Made by a program: the position numbers and the translations under genes. The notes beneath the pieces are model-generated. The model searched no databases, was not told the origin of the DNA, and saw nothing but the letters and a program-made list of their open reading frames with translations. Shown here one piece after another: positions 24,201-39,616 of a DNA stretch of 64,000 nucleotides. How positions within the stretch are numbered: the stretch's first letter is position 1; every line of letters begins with the position of its first letter. Origin of the DNA: Dictyostelium firmibasis. Lineage: Eukaryota > Evosea > Eumycetozoa > Dictyosteliales > Dictyosteliaceae. Where the stretch lies: contig CM069766.1 in the NCBI GenBank assembly GCA_036169595.1, forward strand, positions 4,920,001 through 4,984,000, read 5' to 3'.

Positions 24201-24575
24201 TTAAAAATTTAATTCATTAAATTATATTTTATATTAAATATATATATTTATATTAGCCCCAACCCACCCTCCCTAGTCGGAATTCAATAAATCAAATTGT
24301 AAAAGTTTCTGTGTGGTATTTATAATGAAATGCATTCGTCTGTAAAAATTTCAACAAAAAAAAAAAAAAAAAAAAAATTTTTATTTTTCCCCCACTTTTT
24401 GGCGCACTTATTTGCGCGGGAAATTTTAACACACCCCACACCCACTTTGCGCGAAATTTAAAAATTTAAAAATTATCTTTAATATTTGGGAATAATCAAA
24501 TAAATAAATGTATTCATAATATATATATATATATATTTAATATAAAATATAATTTAATGAATTAAATTTTTAATT
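21220..24575 (+). mobile_element. DIRS-II copy e, partial
   Basis: This is a fossil DIRS-II remnant. It starts in the ORF1 region right at the end of DIRS-I copy b, which had inserted there. Parts are RT/RNase H/methyltransferase (about 21298-23103), the recombinase (to 24174), the internal complementary region and the right terminal repeat (to 24575). It is broken, with about three breaks. The right end sits inside a Skipper-like protease region, so copy e landed in that element. It is about as close to copy c as recent copies are. Confidence 0.8.
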
Positions 24576-26606
24576 TAACGAAAATAAAAAACCTTTAATT
24601 ACAATGGGTGCTAATTCATCCATTGGTAATAAAGATATAATGATTCCTATTGTAAAAGGTATTATGATAGAGAATAGAAATAACATGAACAAACCACGTT
24701 TGATACTTGATCCAAAGAAGGTAAATGAAACCATAAAAGTGATCTTGGATACAGGTAGTAATATCAGTTTAATTAATAGAAAATTATTAACTGAGGAGAT
24801 GAAATCAATGATTCACAACAGTAAAGATATTGTTGAATTCCCACTACTTGGTATTAAAGAATCAAATGTGCAAGATGTTAATATACAGTTAGGAGATGAC
24901 GTATATAAATTTATTGTAACTGATGTCGAAGTAGTTGATGTTTTAATTGGTAATGATATTTTAAAAGAATCAATCATTGATCAACAAAAACAATTACTCA
25001 TCCTTAACAATAGAAGGTATAGAATAACATACCAAAAATCAAAAGAGTATAAGTGTAATTTGAATACCGAAGAGGAAGAATACATTAACTCTAAATTCGA
25101 AGAAGATGAAGACATAAAAGATAAAGTAATAGAATTGTGGATGAACTGAGGCAATCAGCATCTCTTTGCAGATTTTGACCTTGTTCTCACAGTCCTTATT
25201 AAATTTCTCCTCTACTGTTTTACCATTGTAGTGAGGTGGACTGTAGATATTAATAAAGTTGTACACTCTATCAAGGTTCTTATCAGTCTCAAATGAACTG
25301 TTAATCTTTTGGGAGTTAGTGACGGCTTCAACCAGATCCATGATAATGACTGGGAGGTCACTCGCTCTCTCGGCCTCTTTGTGTGCCTTGTGCACTCTTC
25401 TTAGTATACTTTTCAACTCTTCACCCTCCACCTCTTTGTCGTAGCAATCTAGGTGTGGTGCGGTTTTGTCATTGGCACAACCATTTCTCAAAAATTCGCT
25501 AAGATTAGGCTTTATATTAAATAATGGGCAGAAATCTACAAATCTTTGATATTGTATCTCTCCATTGGCTGCGGTTTTAACACTTTCAACCGTCTTACTA
25601 TCCATTATTCTTCTGGAGTTATCCTTAAACTTCTCCATTTCATTAGCCTTCTCCGCCAATTTTCTCTCGAGGTCTTTCACCATCTTGGCTAGTTGACTAA
25701 CAGTGATAGCATCTGATGCTTCACTATCCGAATGAGTTTGGAATAACTCCGGATTCTCTACTATTCGAGAGTTATCAACTATTTTTGTAGGTGATGTTGT
25801 TGTTGTTGTTGTTGTGTTCTTTGAATTATTTGCTTTTTTTGACATATTTTTTATAATAGTAAAATTAATTTAAAGACTAAAATTATTAATTAATATTTTA
25901 TCTTAATTATTTTATTATTATTTTTTTTTTCAAAAGAATTAACATTTTATAACAACACTATACAACAATTAATAGGCTATCACATTTAAAGAATTTTTAT
26001 TCATTGAGCAGATATATCCTTACATATTTATTTTTATTTTCTTTTTTTCAAAAAAATAAAAATAAATACATAGTCTCTTGCATCAATCTTTTTATTTTTC
26101 TTAATGCTGCACTATTGATATCACCAACTACCTATTATTCATCTTTTGTGAATATAGATATTGATGTATCTTTCCCTCTTTATAACTTTTTATCTCTCTT
26201 GTCAGAAAAAAAAAAAAATAAAAAAGTGTTGGGGTTTCCCCTCGTTTACCCATTCTAACTATATAACTACTAACGCTGTACCTGTATGTCCACTAACTAA
26301 CTCTATATTATAATCATACAATCTACATCCTAATTTCTATCTAATTTTATTTATATAATTAAAACAAATAAATATAAAAATTCTTACAATAAAGGTAAAG
26401 TTTCAGTGTGGGAAAAAACTAGCGTAATGATTTATTTTAAAAAATTATAAAAACATCTTCGACTTTTTCGAAGAGAAAAAATAACAAAATTTCGACAATT
26501 GTAAAAATTTAATTTAATTTTTACGAACTTCGTCTTGAGAACATAATTTCATTATTTTGTGTCTTGAGTTACTATTTCTTTTAATAAAACTAGTTAAACT
26601 CTAACA
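24576..26606. mobile_element. Skipper-like Ty3/gypsy fossil, rearranged pieces
   Basis: These are LTR-retroelement remnants: a protease region (24600-25140, plus strand, with the aspartic protease motif DTGSN), a gag start with leader (25848 down to about 25141, minus strand) and one LTR (26227-26606, plus strand). All match the more complete element at 51062-54812. It is broken, with at least two rearrangements. High identity to the other copy suggests modest age. Confidence 0.75.
26227..26606 (+). repeat. LTR of the Skipper-like element
   Basis: A 380-base LTR beginning TGTTGGGG and ending TCTAACA, with the short inverted ends expected of an LTR. It is almost identical to 51062-51443. The DIRS-II piece 26607 onward follows directly, so this retroelement lies inside or against DIRS. 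Confidence 0.8.
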
Positions 26607-28579
26607 GCTGCAATCTAAAAGTTCAAACCGACAACACAACAACTCTATCTTATATCAACCGTCAAGGTGGTCAAATCCAGAACCTATCAATTCTCTTCGA
26701 ACAACTTTGGAAACAATGTCTCAAGAAGAAAATCAATCTGATCGGGGAACACATTCCAGGATTCTTCAATGTCAAAGCCGATCACCTCAGTCGTCTATCA
26801 GAGATGAATCACAAATTATCCAAGCCGATCAAGAGTTACAACTGGCAACTCAAGAAAGAAGTCTTCAATCGAATTCAACTCCAATTCGGTCAAATTCAAA
26901 TGGATCTGTTTGCATCTCATCTGAATCATCAAACAATCAACTACTCAACAATGAAAATGAATGCCCTTCAACTCGATTGGAGTCAATGGAACCAATGTCT
27001 CGCCTTTCCGCCTCCAATACTTTTGCCTTCTGTGATGGAGAAGATGAACTTATTGAGTTCGAAGATGGTTTCTATAATACTGATCTTTCCAATATGGAGG
27101 TCAGCAACTTGGTATCCAATGATTCAAGCTCAAGTTCCTCGTCATCATCGCCATCTGTTTCCTCAAGTACTGGGTACATTCCAAGAAGTATTGACCAAAG
27201 AATCAATTCAGTCAATACCAATTCAAATCCAAGAACGTTGGAAGTTGGGGATTATTCAACTTTCCAATCTTATGTAAAATCTATAATTGGAACTCAAAAG
27301 TCAGGTACATCTACCTTGTTTATGAACTCTTGGCAACCTTCTACACTCAAGGTTTATGATTCAAATTATTCAAAATTTTTCAATTTCTGTTCGAAAAACG
27401 ATCTCAAACCTTCAAACATAACATTGGTAGTTTTCATGGATTATCTTACATATTTATTCAAGTTACAACCTCCATTAGCATATTCAACAATCAACAGCCA
27501 TCGTTCAATGTTAAATCAATTATTAGTTCTAAAGAATCAATCTGAAATTGTTAATGACCCATTCATTACAAGAATTATGACTGGTATCCATAAATTGCGT
27601 CCAACAAACACAAAATATAATGAAATTTGGGATGCAAATCAAGTGTTTAAATACTTATCAACAATTAAATTGTATCCAAAGTTTACATACATATCTCTTT
27701 TACACAAAACAATTGTATTATGTAAAATGTTTAGTTTAGCAAGATCATCAGATTTAATTAAATGGTCTTTCAACGATTTATACATTGATGAACACTATAT
27801 CAAAGGACCAGTTATTAATGCAAAAGAACAAAGAAATTCAAAGAATAATACTGCTAATATTTCAGTAATTGAATTAACGTCATTAGATGACTCTAATTCA
27901 AGTGTTTGTCCAGTACTTCATCTTAGAAGATATCTTAAAAGTACTGAACCTAAAAGAACTACAAAATCTGGTAGCTCTGTTTTTATTTTATCAAATGGTG
28001 ATCCAATATCAATAGATAATATTAATTCTATTGTCAAATCATACCTCTCTAAATCAGGTATCGACATTACAAAGTTCAAATCTCACTCTACTCGTTCCGC
28101 TATGGCCTCTCTGTTATTGTCTAACAATGTACCATTCCACGTCGTCAAGAAGATGGGTCGTTGGAAATCAAATGAAACAATAGATACCTTCTATGATAAA
28201 AGAATTATTGGTGAAAAATCTGGTGGTTTCTTAAATACTGTAGTCAAACTTTCATAATATAAATATATATATGATAATATAAATTAAAAATTTAATTCAT
28301 TAAATTATATTTTATATTAAATATATATATTTATATTAGCCCCAACCCACCCTCCCTAGTCGGAATTCAATAAATCAAATTGTAAAAGTTTCTGTGTGGT
28401 ATTTATAATGAAATGCATTCGTCTGTAAAAATTTCAACAAAAAAAAAAAAAAAAAATTTTTATTTTTCCCCCACTTTTGGCGCACTTATTTGCGCGGGAA
28501 ATTTTAACACACCCCACACCACACTTGGCGCGAAATTTTTAAAAATTTAAAAATTATCTTAAATATTTGGGAATAATCA

Positions 28580-28617
28580 CACTGCAAATTATCTTCTCCC
28601 CCTGCCGTGGGTTTTTA
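28580..28617 (+). repeat. RL-B left terminal inverted repeat
   Basis: It starts CACTGCA and contains a CCCCCTGCCGTG block and GGGTTTTT. It pairs with the inverted right end at about 33255-33292 with roughly 31 matches in 38. The flanking DIRS repeat defines the outer edge to within one base. Confidence 0.75.
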
Positions 28618-28954
28618 CAAGTGTTAAGTGGGGTCTCATAAAAATTTAATATGTAAAAATTAACTTTGAAAAAAAAAAAAAGTTTCTCATATAAAAATTG
28701 TGGGAAGATTTCGACATATACCACCTGAAATCTTCGCAACCTGCCGTCTCCTAAAAATTCAAATAAAAGTGTATTTTTCAACCGATTCAGTCCGTGTAAA
28801 GATTTATCACAAACTGAATCGGTTAATAATTAATTTTTATTTATATTTTTTTTTAAAATTTTAATTTTTTTTTTTTTTTTTTGTTGGTTATTTTTTTTTT
28901 TTTTTTTTTTTTTGTGATTTTTTTTTTTTTTGTAATATTATTGTTATTATTTTA
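28618..28954 (+). other. RL-B 5' untranslated/promoter region
   Basis: No gene was found. The stretch holds an inverted pair around ACTGAATCGG (about 28785 and 28816) that could form a hairpin, followed by long T-runs typical of Dictyostelium transcription starts. Confidence 0.45.
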
Positions 28955-33008
<4,054 letters not shown>

Positions 33009-33254
33009 CTAATTTAATTAACACCTCTAAAAAATAATAAATAAATAAAACGGGCACAAAATATATATTATAAAGTAACAAATAAAGTAAACAAATAAAA
33101 TTATCAAATAGGTAATAAATATATATTATAATGTAGTTTATTTGAGGTGAATGATATGAAAAATAAAATTTTGAAAAAAAAAATTGAAATAATTTAAAAA
33201 AAAAAAAAAAATTTGCGCAGCTACCCCCACCCACACTTTCAAAAATTACTTCAG
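33009..33254 (+). other. RL-B 3' untranslated region
   Basis: AT-rich, with A-runs and no gene. The TTTATTTGAGGTGAATGAT core (about 33138) is shared with a fragment at 59450-59640. Confidence 0.55.
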
Positions 33255-33292
33255 AAAAACACACAGCAGGGGGTAGAAGAAATGTTGTAGTG
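33255..33292 (-). repeat. RL-B right terminal inverted repeat
   Basis: It reads outward on the minus strand as CACTACAAC, then CTTCTACCCCCTGCTGTG and a GTTTTT run. The DIRS terminal repeat resumes directly after 33292. Confidence 0.75.
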
Positions 33293-33368
33293 AAATAAAT
33301 AAATGTATTCATAATATAAATATATATATTTAATATAAAATATAATTTAATGAATTAAATTTTTAATT

Positions 33369-33580
33369 TATTATTTTTTTATACCACTTGTGTGAAAATA
33401 ATTGTTTCACATTAATTTTCTATTCACATTAAATAATATAATTAAAAACCTATAAACTATTAATATTATATAAACTTATAAACTATAATTCCTATAAATA
33501 ACAATTATTTAATTGATATAAAGTTAACTCAAATGGATAGTAACAATTATCGATATAATGTTGAAGAAATTTTAGATAAA
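33369..33580 (+). pseudogene. Harbinger-like transposase gene start (5' region plus about 15 codons)
   Basis: This piece matches the inverse of 39052-39262, the upstream region and first codons (MDSNNYRYNVEEILDK, start 33535) of the chromodomain transposase. It abuts a DIRS-II terminus on the left and chlamydia-like DNA on the right. The chlamydia-like DNA therefore interrupts a Harbinger-like copy, or was joined to it by end joining. Confidence 0.8.
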
Positions 33581-33603
33581 AGGGTGCCAATTATTTGGCA
33601 CCC
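33579..33603 (-). terminator. Intrinsic terminator
   Basis: On the minus strand a 10-bp stem (AGGGTGCCAA, a short loop, TTGGCACCCT) is followed by a short T-run. It overlaps the end of the 33591-34110 gene. Part of the T-run comes from the junction with amoeba DNA. Confidence 0.65.
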
Positions 33604-34110
33604 TCTATTTCTACTGGGACCGAATCTACCTCTCGAAGAGATCGAAGAAGATTCAAAAACAGGGGATTTAGTATCGACTCTTTTGAAATATTCCGAGCGC
33701 CTTTAGAAAAACCATCACTCAATGGACTAAAGATAAGAAAAGAGAATTTTCCATGTTTCTCTTTCTCAATCTGACAGAAAAGAGAATGATTTTTCCCGCC
33801 ACCAACGAACAAGCATTTTTTTGATTTATCGAGCTGTGTGGAAATCTCTTTTTCAAATGTTTCGATAGAAGCTGCTTCAAGGTCTATCATACTGCTGAAC
33901 AGACAATCTATCTCTTTCCAATTTTGATCTTCTACATCAGCCTTCTCTTTGATATAGGATCGAATAGCATTACGGTAGGGCAGGGAACCATCAGCCATCT
34001 TCTTAAAGAGGCTGTTTTTTGATAAATGAATCGCCTAAAAGGGCGGTAATTTGATCGCGAGAATAGAGAGATATCGTATCGCTTGGCTTGAGGGGATTAC
34101 TTGAGACCAT
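33591..34110 (-). pseudogene. Unknown chlamydia-like cytosolic protein, one frame change
   Basis: The likely start is at 34110 (MVSSNPLKPSDTISLYSRDQ), running to about 34005, where the frame changes. A second frame (33998-33591) continues with KKMADGSLPYRNAIRSYIKEKAD and ends in VEIEGAK. The combined length would be about 172 residues, charged, with no membrane segment. I do not recognise the family. A terminator follows directly. Confidence 0.5.
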
Positions 34111-34210
34111 ACATGCTACTCTCTTTTATATTAAATTTCCCTCATTATAAATTATTGACCCCTATTTTTCGATACACTTAAAAACTATTTTAAAATAATT
34201 AGAAATAAGA

Positions 34211-34253
34211 AAGGCCCTTTTCTTACGACTATTGTTCGTAAAAAAAGAGCCTT
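34211..34253 (-). terminator. Intrinsic terminator after the porin gene
   Basis: AAGGCTCTTTTTTTACGA pairs with TCGTAAGAAAAGGGCCTT with only two mismatches over 18 positions, around a short loop. It lies just downstream of the porin stop on the minus strand. It could also serve the gene on the other side. Confidence 0.6.
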
Positions 34254-34275
34254 AAATCCTAGGTTCTAGAGAGAT

Positions 34276-35570
34276 CTAGAACGCAAAGAGAGCGCTCAAG
34301 AAGAATTCGCTGGAATGGTATTTTCCGCCAATTTTCTTCGATGCATGGGAGATGTTCTGATAGTATGCATTCAACGTGAGGTTGTCAGTCAATGCATAGA
34401 AGCCGTCCATTTTATACCCTTTGTAGTTTGCGTACCCACCATCATTCTTATTATCTTTGCCCTTCTTTTTTTTACGAAGATATAATGATTGCTTACGAGG
34501 AGTGTCCCTTCCCATCATAGAGATATCTCTTTCAGAGATCGCTTGAGCTCCAACGTAATGGTATGCAATATCCACTGCATAGTCGCCTTTTTTAGCAAAG
34601 CTTCCTAGCTGGCAACCTAAATAGAACGCATTTGCTGCTTTATGGTGCACATATGTATTCTTTTTAGTGTCATGATTTCGCAATAGAGCTCCATACAGCT
34701 GTGTCTTTACAGGAAGGAGATCTTCACTGACATTATATACTGCAGTAAGTTGAGAGTTGATAAAGCGCGTGCCAATTGCATGCCCCTTACCGTATCGATT
34801 GCGGCCCTTTTTATCCCAATTGATAAGAGAGTATTTCACATCAAGGCCTAGATCGGCGATGTTTAAAAAGCTCGCTTCTCCAACAAATCCGTAGTGATTT
34901 ACCGATGAATCGACCACAAACGCGCCAAGTTGACCTTGGAAATCGGAAATACCTTCGATATTTGCAGAGTACTTTGCAAGGATACCATCAAAGATACTGT
35001 TAAATTGCATTTTTGAATCGAAATTGTCATAGAGTCTCTGTCTACCAATTTCAACATCAAAGCGAGTTGTTCCCTGCTCCCAGACATTATAGCCCATGAA
35101 TGCTTTGCGAAGTGCTAATTTATTGGTACTTCCACTGCCATTCATGAAGTCGCGATTATGAAGCTCTTTACGCTTAAAAGAAACTTCAGAGAGGCCGCCT
35201 GAATTTGCCATCTGAAGACGTACAACACCAAAGGTGCGGTCGACTTCATACTTAAAAGTCAAATTCGCTTCGATGTTAAATTCACTATCGTCTCTTTCCC
35301 TTTATCTGCATCGGTTGGTTTTTTACAGGTCGAAGAGCCTCGTCGATTTTTTTTCCTCGATCGAGTATGAATATTGGCCCATTCTGTGCGAACATCGCCA
35401 CTTATTCTCAGATCACCACTCTTTTCTTTCAGCTTCTCAGCGCTTTTTGATTCGATATAGTCCGATACAGCTTGAAAGTCGCGATTACCGGCAGTCGTTC
35501 CCTCAGCTACAGAGAGCGATTCAAAGCTCCCAAAGTGCATGGAAGCAGAAACTTCAACAGTTTCATTCAT
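34276..35570 (-). pseudogene. Chlamydia-type outer-membrane porin, one frame change
   Basis: The start at 35570 has GGAG 7 bases before ATG. The N-terminal frame gives a helical stretch, then SGDLRISGDVRTEWANIH, a strand opening typical of porins of environmental chlamydiae. Near 35290 the frame changes. The 328-codon barrel follows (NLTFKYEVDRTFGVVRLQ, repeated amphipathic strands) and ends in FFLSALFAF with the terminal Phe needed for outer-membrane insertion. No signal peptide is evident at the chosen start, so a longer upstream start is possible. The lone frame change suggests a decayed copy or a sequencing error. Confidence 0.65.
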
Positions 35571-35748
35571 TTTCTCCAATTAGAGTTATACAGTTTGTTT
35601 GGCTCGTCTTTTACTGCCAATAATCAATTGAAGTAAAGAACCTAATTCTCACTCTTGATTAAACTTTTGGCTACATTTATAATTTTTTACTCTATTTTTG
35701 TACATAAAAAGGGCTTATACAGTCGATAAAACGCTCTTTTATCAACTT

Positions 35749-36342
35749 TCAGGTTTTATATTGCGATCTATCGACATAAATTCCCCATGTCTTCGATCGA
35801 TCACTTCCATTAAACCACCTCTTCCAGTGTGGAATTGGCCGCCCTTGAGTTCCAAGAAATGAGACAGCCCAAAATTCAATTTGGCATGTGACGGGGGAGA
35901 CTAAAAAGGCAAAGTAGTCCTTCACCCAATTAGTTTCGGCTACAATAACCGGCTCTGGAAAGAGCGCCTGCTTTGATCGTAAAAATGAGATTGCAGCCCT
36001 TAATAGACCCTCTGACTGCTCACCACCCCTCTCAAAAAGATGGGAAAGAGCAGAAATAAACAGGCGCCTCATTTCAGATGAGGAGAAAACAGGGAGTGCC
36101 ATTTTTCGCCGAACAGCTGAAATGGCATCTAGGATGCGCTCTTTTGAAACCATAAGCCCCATCTCTTTAGAAACAGATTGAAGACCCTCTTCTATAATTC
36201 TTAAAGCCATTTGATCCGATTGATAGGGGAAATTTTCGTAGATTTTTTGCTCAAACAGACCCGATTGAAAGATATTTGCCCCATATTTCTTAAGTTCTGG
36301 ATCCTTGCGGCACGCCTCCTTGACTGCATTTGCAAAATCAAA
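35749..36342 (-). pseudogene. 3' part of large chlamydia-like protein gene, cut by DIRS
   Basis: The frame is open from the DIRS junction at 36342 (DFANAVKEACRKDPELKKYG) to the stop at 35749, with no start of its own at the left. The product is helical and charged with a Trp-rich end (FWAVSFLGTQGRPIPHWKRW). The 5' part of the same gene is at 49186-51061. The junction bases on the two sides, with the four-base AATT shared with the DIRS ends counted once, keep the frame. Function unknown. Confidence 0.7.
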
Positions 36343-37658
36343 AATTAAAAATTTAAATAATTAAATTATATTTTATATTAAATATATATATTTAAATTTA
36401 TGAATATATTTATTTATTTGAAATTCCCAAATATTTAAGATAATTTTCAGAGAAATTCAAGAGAATTTTCTGGAGATATTTTAGCTCGAAAAAATTATTG
36501 AAAAAATGAAAAATTTCGAGTTTGAAAAAAGTTGCCACGTGTCACGCACCTATTTTTTTGAGTTTTGAGAAATTTTTCAGAAAGTAAAAACAGTATAAAT
36601 AGTGGCACTAAATATTGAAAACAATTTGATTTATATGGAATTCCGACTAAGGGAGGGCGGGTTGGGACCAATTTAAATATATATATTTAATATAAAATAT
36701 AATTTAATTATTTAAATTTTTAATTTATATTATCATATATATATTTAAATTTATGAAAGTTGGACTACATTATTTAAGAAACCACCAGATTTTTCACCAA
36801 TGATTTTCTTGTCATAAAAGTTATCAACTGTATCATTTGATTTCCAACGACCGAGTTTCTTGACCACATGGAATGGAACATTACTGGACAACAAGAGAGA
36901 AGCCATAGCGGAACGAGTAGAGTGAGATTTGAACTTTGTAATATCAATACCTGATTTTGAGAGTATTGATAAAACTATAGAGTTTATATATTCGACTGAA
37001 ACTGGACTACCATCACGGAGAATGAATACTGAATCACCAGAAGAAGCAGTTCTTCTTTGCTCAGAGTGTTTGAGGTATCTTGAAAGATGGAGAACTGGAC
37101 AAATACTTGCATTGGATTCATCTAATGAAGTTAATTCTAGAATTGAAATATCAGCATTCTTTGTATTCCTTTGTTCTTTTGCATTGATAACAGGAGCTTT
37201 AATTGAGTGTTCAGTGATTATTAAATTCTTGTAAGACCATTTGATCAAGTCAGATGATCTTGCTAAACCAAACATTTTACAAAGAACAAAAGTCTTATGT
37301 AGAAGAACAGAGTATGTAAACTTTGGATAAACGTTGATTGTAGATAAGTATTTGAAAACTTGATTTGCATTCCAGATTTCATTATACTTTGAGTTACTCG
37401 GACGTAACTTGTGAATACCAGTCATTATTCTTGATATGAACGGATCATTAACGATTTCAGATTGATTTCTAAGAATGAGCAACTGATTGAGGTGTTTACA
37501 GTAAATTGTAGAAATCAAATTCAAAAATTAAGTACGGTGTACTTTCACAGATTTAAATTTAATTTTTGTAAAACATATCAAATTTTCGACGAAAACTCTT
37601 TTAAATTAAAATAAACTTTAAAAGGAATAAAAAAATAATATAATTTTAAAAAATATAT

Positions 37659-39097
37659 TCATTTATTGTTTCTTAAATTAAAATTGATTTGTTCAATATG
37701 GAATATCATTATTAAACAGTACGAAAGGAAGTTTGGTTGATGAATTCCTCTTTGTTTTACTATTCCCCATCTATTCTTCATATCTGCAAACTTGTTCTCT
37801 ACCAATGACCGTTTACCAGCTTGGAAATGATGGAATCTTGATTCCACAACTTTTCTTTCTTGATTGGAAAGTATTTCGTCACCTTTACCAAGAAGATTTT
37901 TGATTCTCTTTGGTGTATAAAACAAGGTACCGTTGTAAGCAGGGTCTGCAAGTACTGAAAACTCTTCTCCGTTTTTTATAAAAGAGTAAATTAGATCATT
38001 AAGACCAGTTAACATTGACATACCTGAATCATTATTATGACCTTTACCAATGATCGCAGAATCGATTGTACCATTTTCATCGACAAGTATTTGAATTGTA
38101 AAAGAGTGATACTTTAAGTCGCCTCTGTACCATTCGAATTGATATGGATGCACTCGATTGATTCTAAAATCGGTACAATCGACATAATGTAAACAGTTTA
38201 AGTTCATTAACTCCAACGAGATGGTATAAAGACATGGTATCATAAGTGGAATAAGTGCACGTACAGCTCTTGAAATAGTAGCACTACTAATACTAAAGAT
38301 TCTCTTTAACAATGAGGTCGAATTTGGTCCTTTCTAAATTATTTGACAAAAATATTTAATATTCTAATATAATAGTAATCTAAAACTTATTTTTAATATG
38401 TACAGACCTTCAAAAAAAACAATACTAACAACACTTTCAATCTTGAATCTAACAAACATTTAAACGCTTTGACTGAGTTTCTACACAATCTAACAATTTC
38501 ATCAACGAGATCTATTGGTAAACCTAATTCATTGTAAACATCTACTTGATTGTAATGAGTTGGATATAAATCTTTAAATATTCTAACAGTTTTACGAGAT
38601 TGGTTTTTATTTAATGGAGTTGGAACAAATGTATCGTTTCTATATCTCTTTTTAATTGTTCTTTCCAATCTATTACTATTAATATAGTTATGTCTAATAA
38701 TTTTCTTTTGTTGAACATCATTATTTTCATTCAGTTGATTCAAAATCCTGAATGGATCATTGTTGAATATGTTTGTATTCGAGTTAAGTTTTTTAATTAT
38801 AATACTCTTTATTAAGTTGATTTTGGAAATTGTTGCTATAATCATCTTTATTACTACAATAGTTTCCACATCATCGTTATCGAATTGATTTGTATTTAAA
38901 AAATCTTTTACAATTGTTTCAAATCGATTTCGTTCGAATGTTTCTAACATGTTTTTATTAAAACCATCATCTAAAATTTCCCAAGTAGATTCATTAAAAC
39001 TATATCCTTCCCATTTTATAAAGTATTCTATCGAACCATCTATAATTCTTTTATCTAAAATTTCTTCAACATTATATCGATAATTGTTACTATCCAT
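37659..39097 (-). CDS. Harbinger-like DDE transposase with N-terminal chromodomain
   Basis: Two exons (39097-38408 and 38333-37659) join in frame to 454 codons plus a stop, with a GT-AG intron of 74 bases. Residues 7-60 form a chromodomain (YNVEEILDKRIIDGSIEYFIKWEGYSFNES...W) with the aromatic residues that cage methyl-lysine. The C-terminal part is a HARBI1-type nuclease: Asp in VDCTDF, Asp in LADPAYNG, Glu in VENKFADMKNRW. No break is seen. It would excise and insert the element in the nucleus, probably together with the divergent Myb-like protein. The chromodomain could guide insertion to H3K9-methylated DIRS chromatin (inference). Confidence 0.8.
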
Positions 39098-39616
39098 TTG
39101 AGTTAACTTTATATCAATTAAATAATTGTTATTTATAGGAATTATAGTTTATAAGTTTATATAATATTTATAGTTTATAGGTTTTTAATTATATTATTTA
39201 ATGTGAATAGAAAATTAATGTGAAACAATTATTTTCACGCAAGTGGTATAAAAAAATAATAAATTTAATTAAATTTAATTACTTTTTAACACTAACCCAC
39301 ACGTGGTAAAAATTATTGAAAATAAATTGAAAAAAATAAATAATTTAATTTAATTTAATTATTTACCCCTAATGTGGTTAAATTATATCGATAATTTACA
39401 ACAATTGACACGTGGCAATATTATTAATAAAATAAATTAATAAAAACACCCACATTTTTAATTTTAATTTTTATTTTTTATTATTTTTTATTTTTTATTT
39501 TTTAATATCTTTAATTTTTTAATTAGAAAACTACAATAAGTTACACAAAACAATTTAATTATTAAAAACAAAAACAAACATATATATTAAGTAATAACAT
39601 TCTTTTATTAAACACC
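39098..39616. promoter_or_regulatory. Divergent promoter region of the Harbinger-like element
   Basis: About 520 bases of T/A-rich sequence separate the two start codons. It includes a CACACGTGGTAA stretch (about 39299-39310) and long oligo(T) runs. It probably holds both promoters, but no single box can be assigned. Confidence 0.45.

Larger units (their letters stand above)
33581..36342. other. Chlamydia-like bacterial DNA, part 1
   Basis: The sequence changes to bacterial composition with compact minus-strand genes and intrinsic terminators. The right edge at 36342 is inside a gene, cut by the right terminus of DIRS-I copy g. The missing 5' portion of that gene is at 49186-51061 on the far side of the DIRS cluster. 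Chlamydial origin is inferred from the porin style and gene style; no search was possible. Confidence 0.7.

Noticed and set aside
38393-39097. Chromodomain frame as part of a Skipper (Ty3) integrase
   Set aside because: There is no integrase core nearby. The frame splices into a HARBI1-type nuclease and lies inside an element with Harbinger gene layout.
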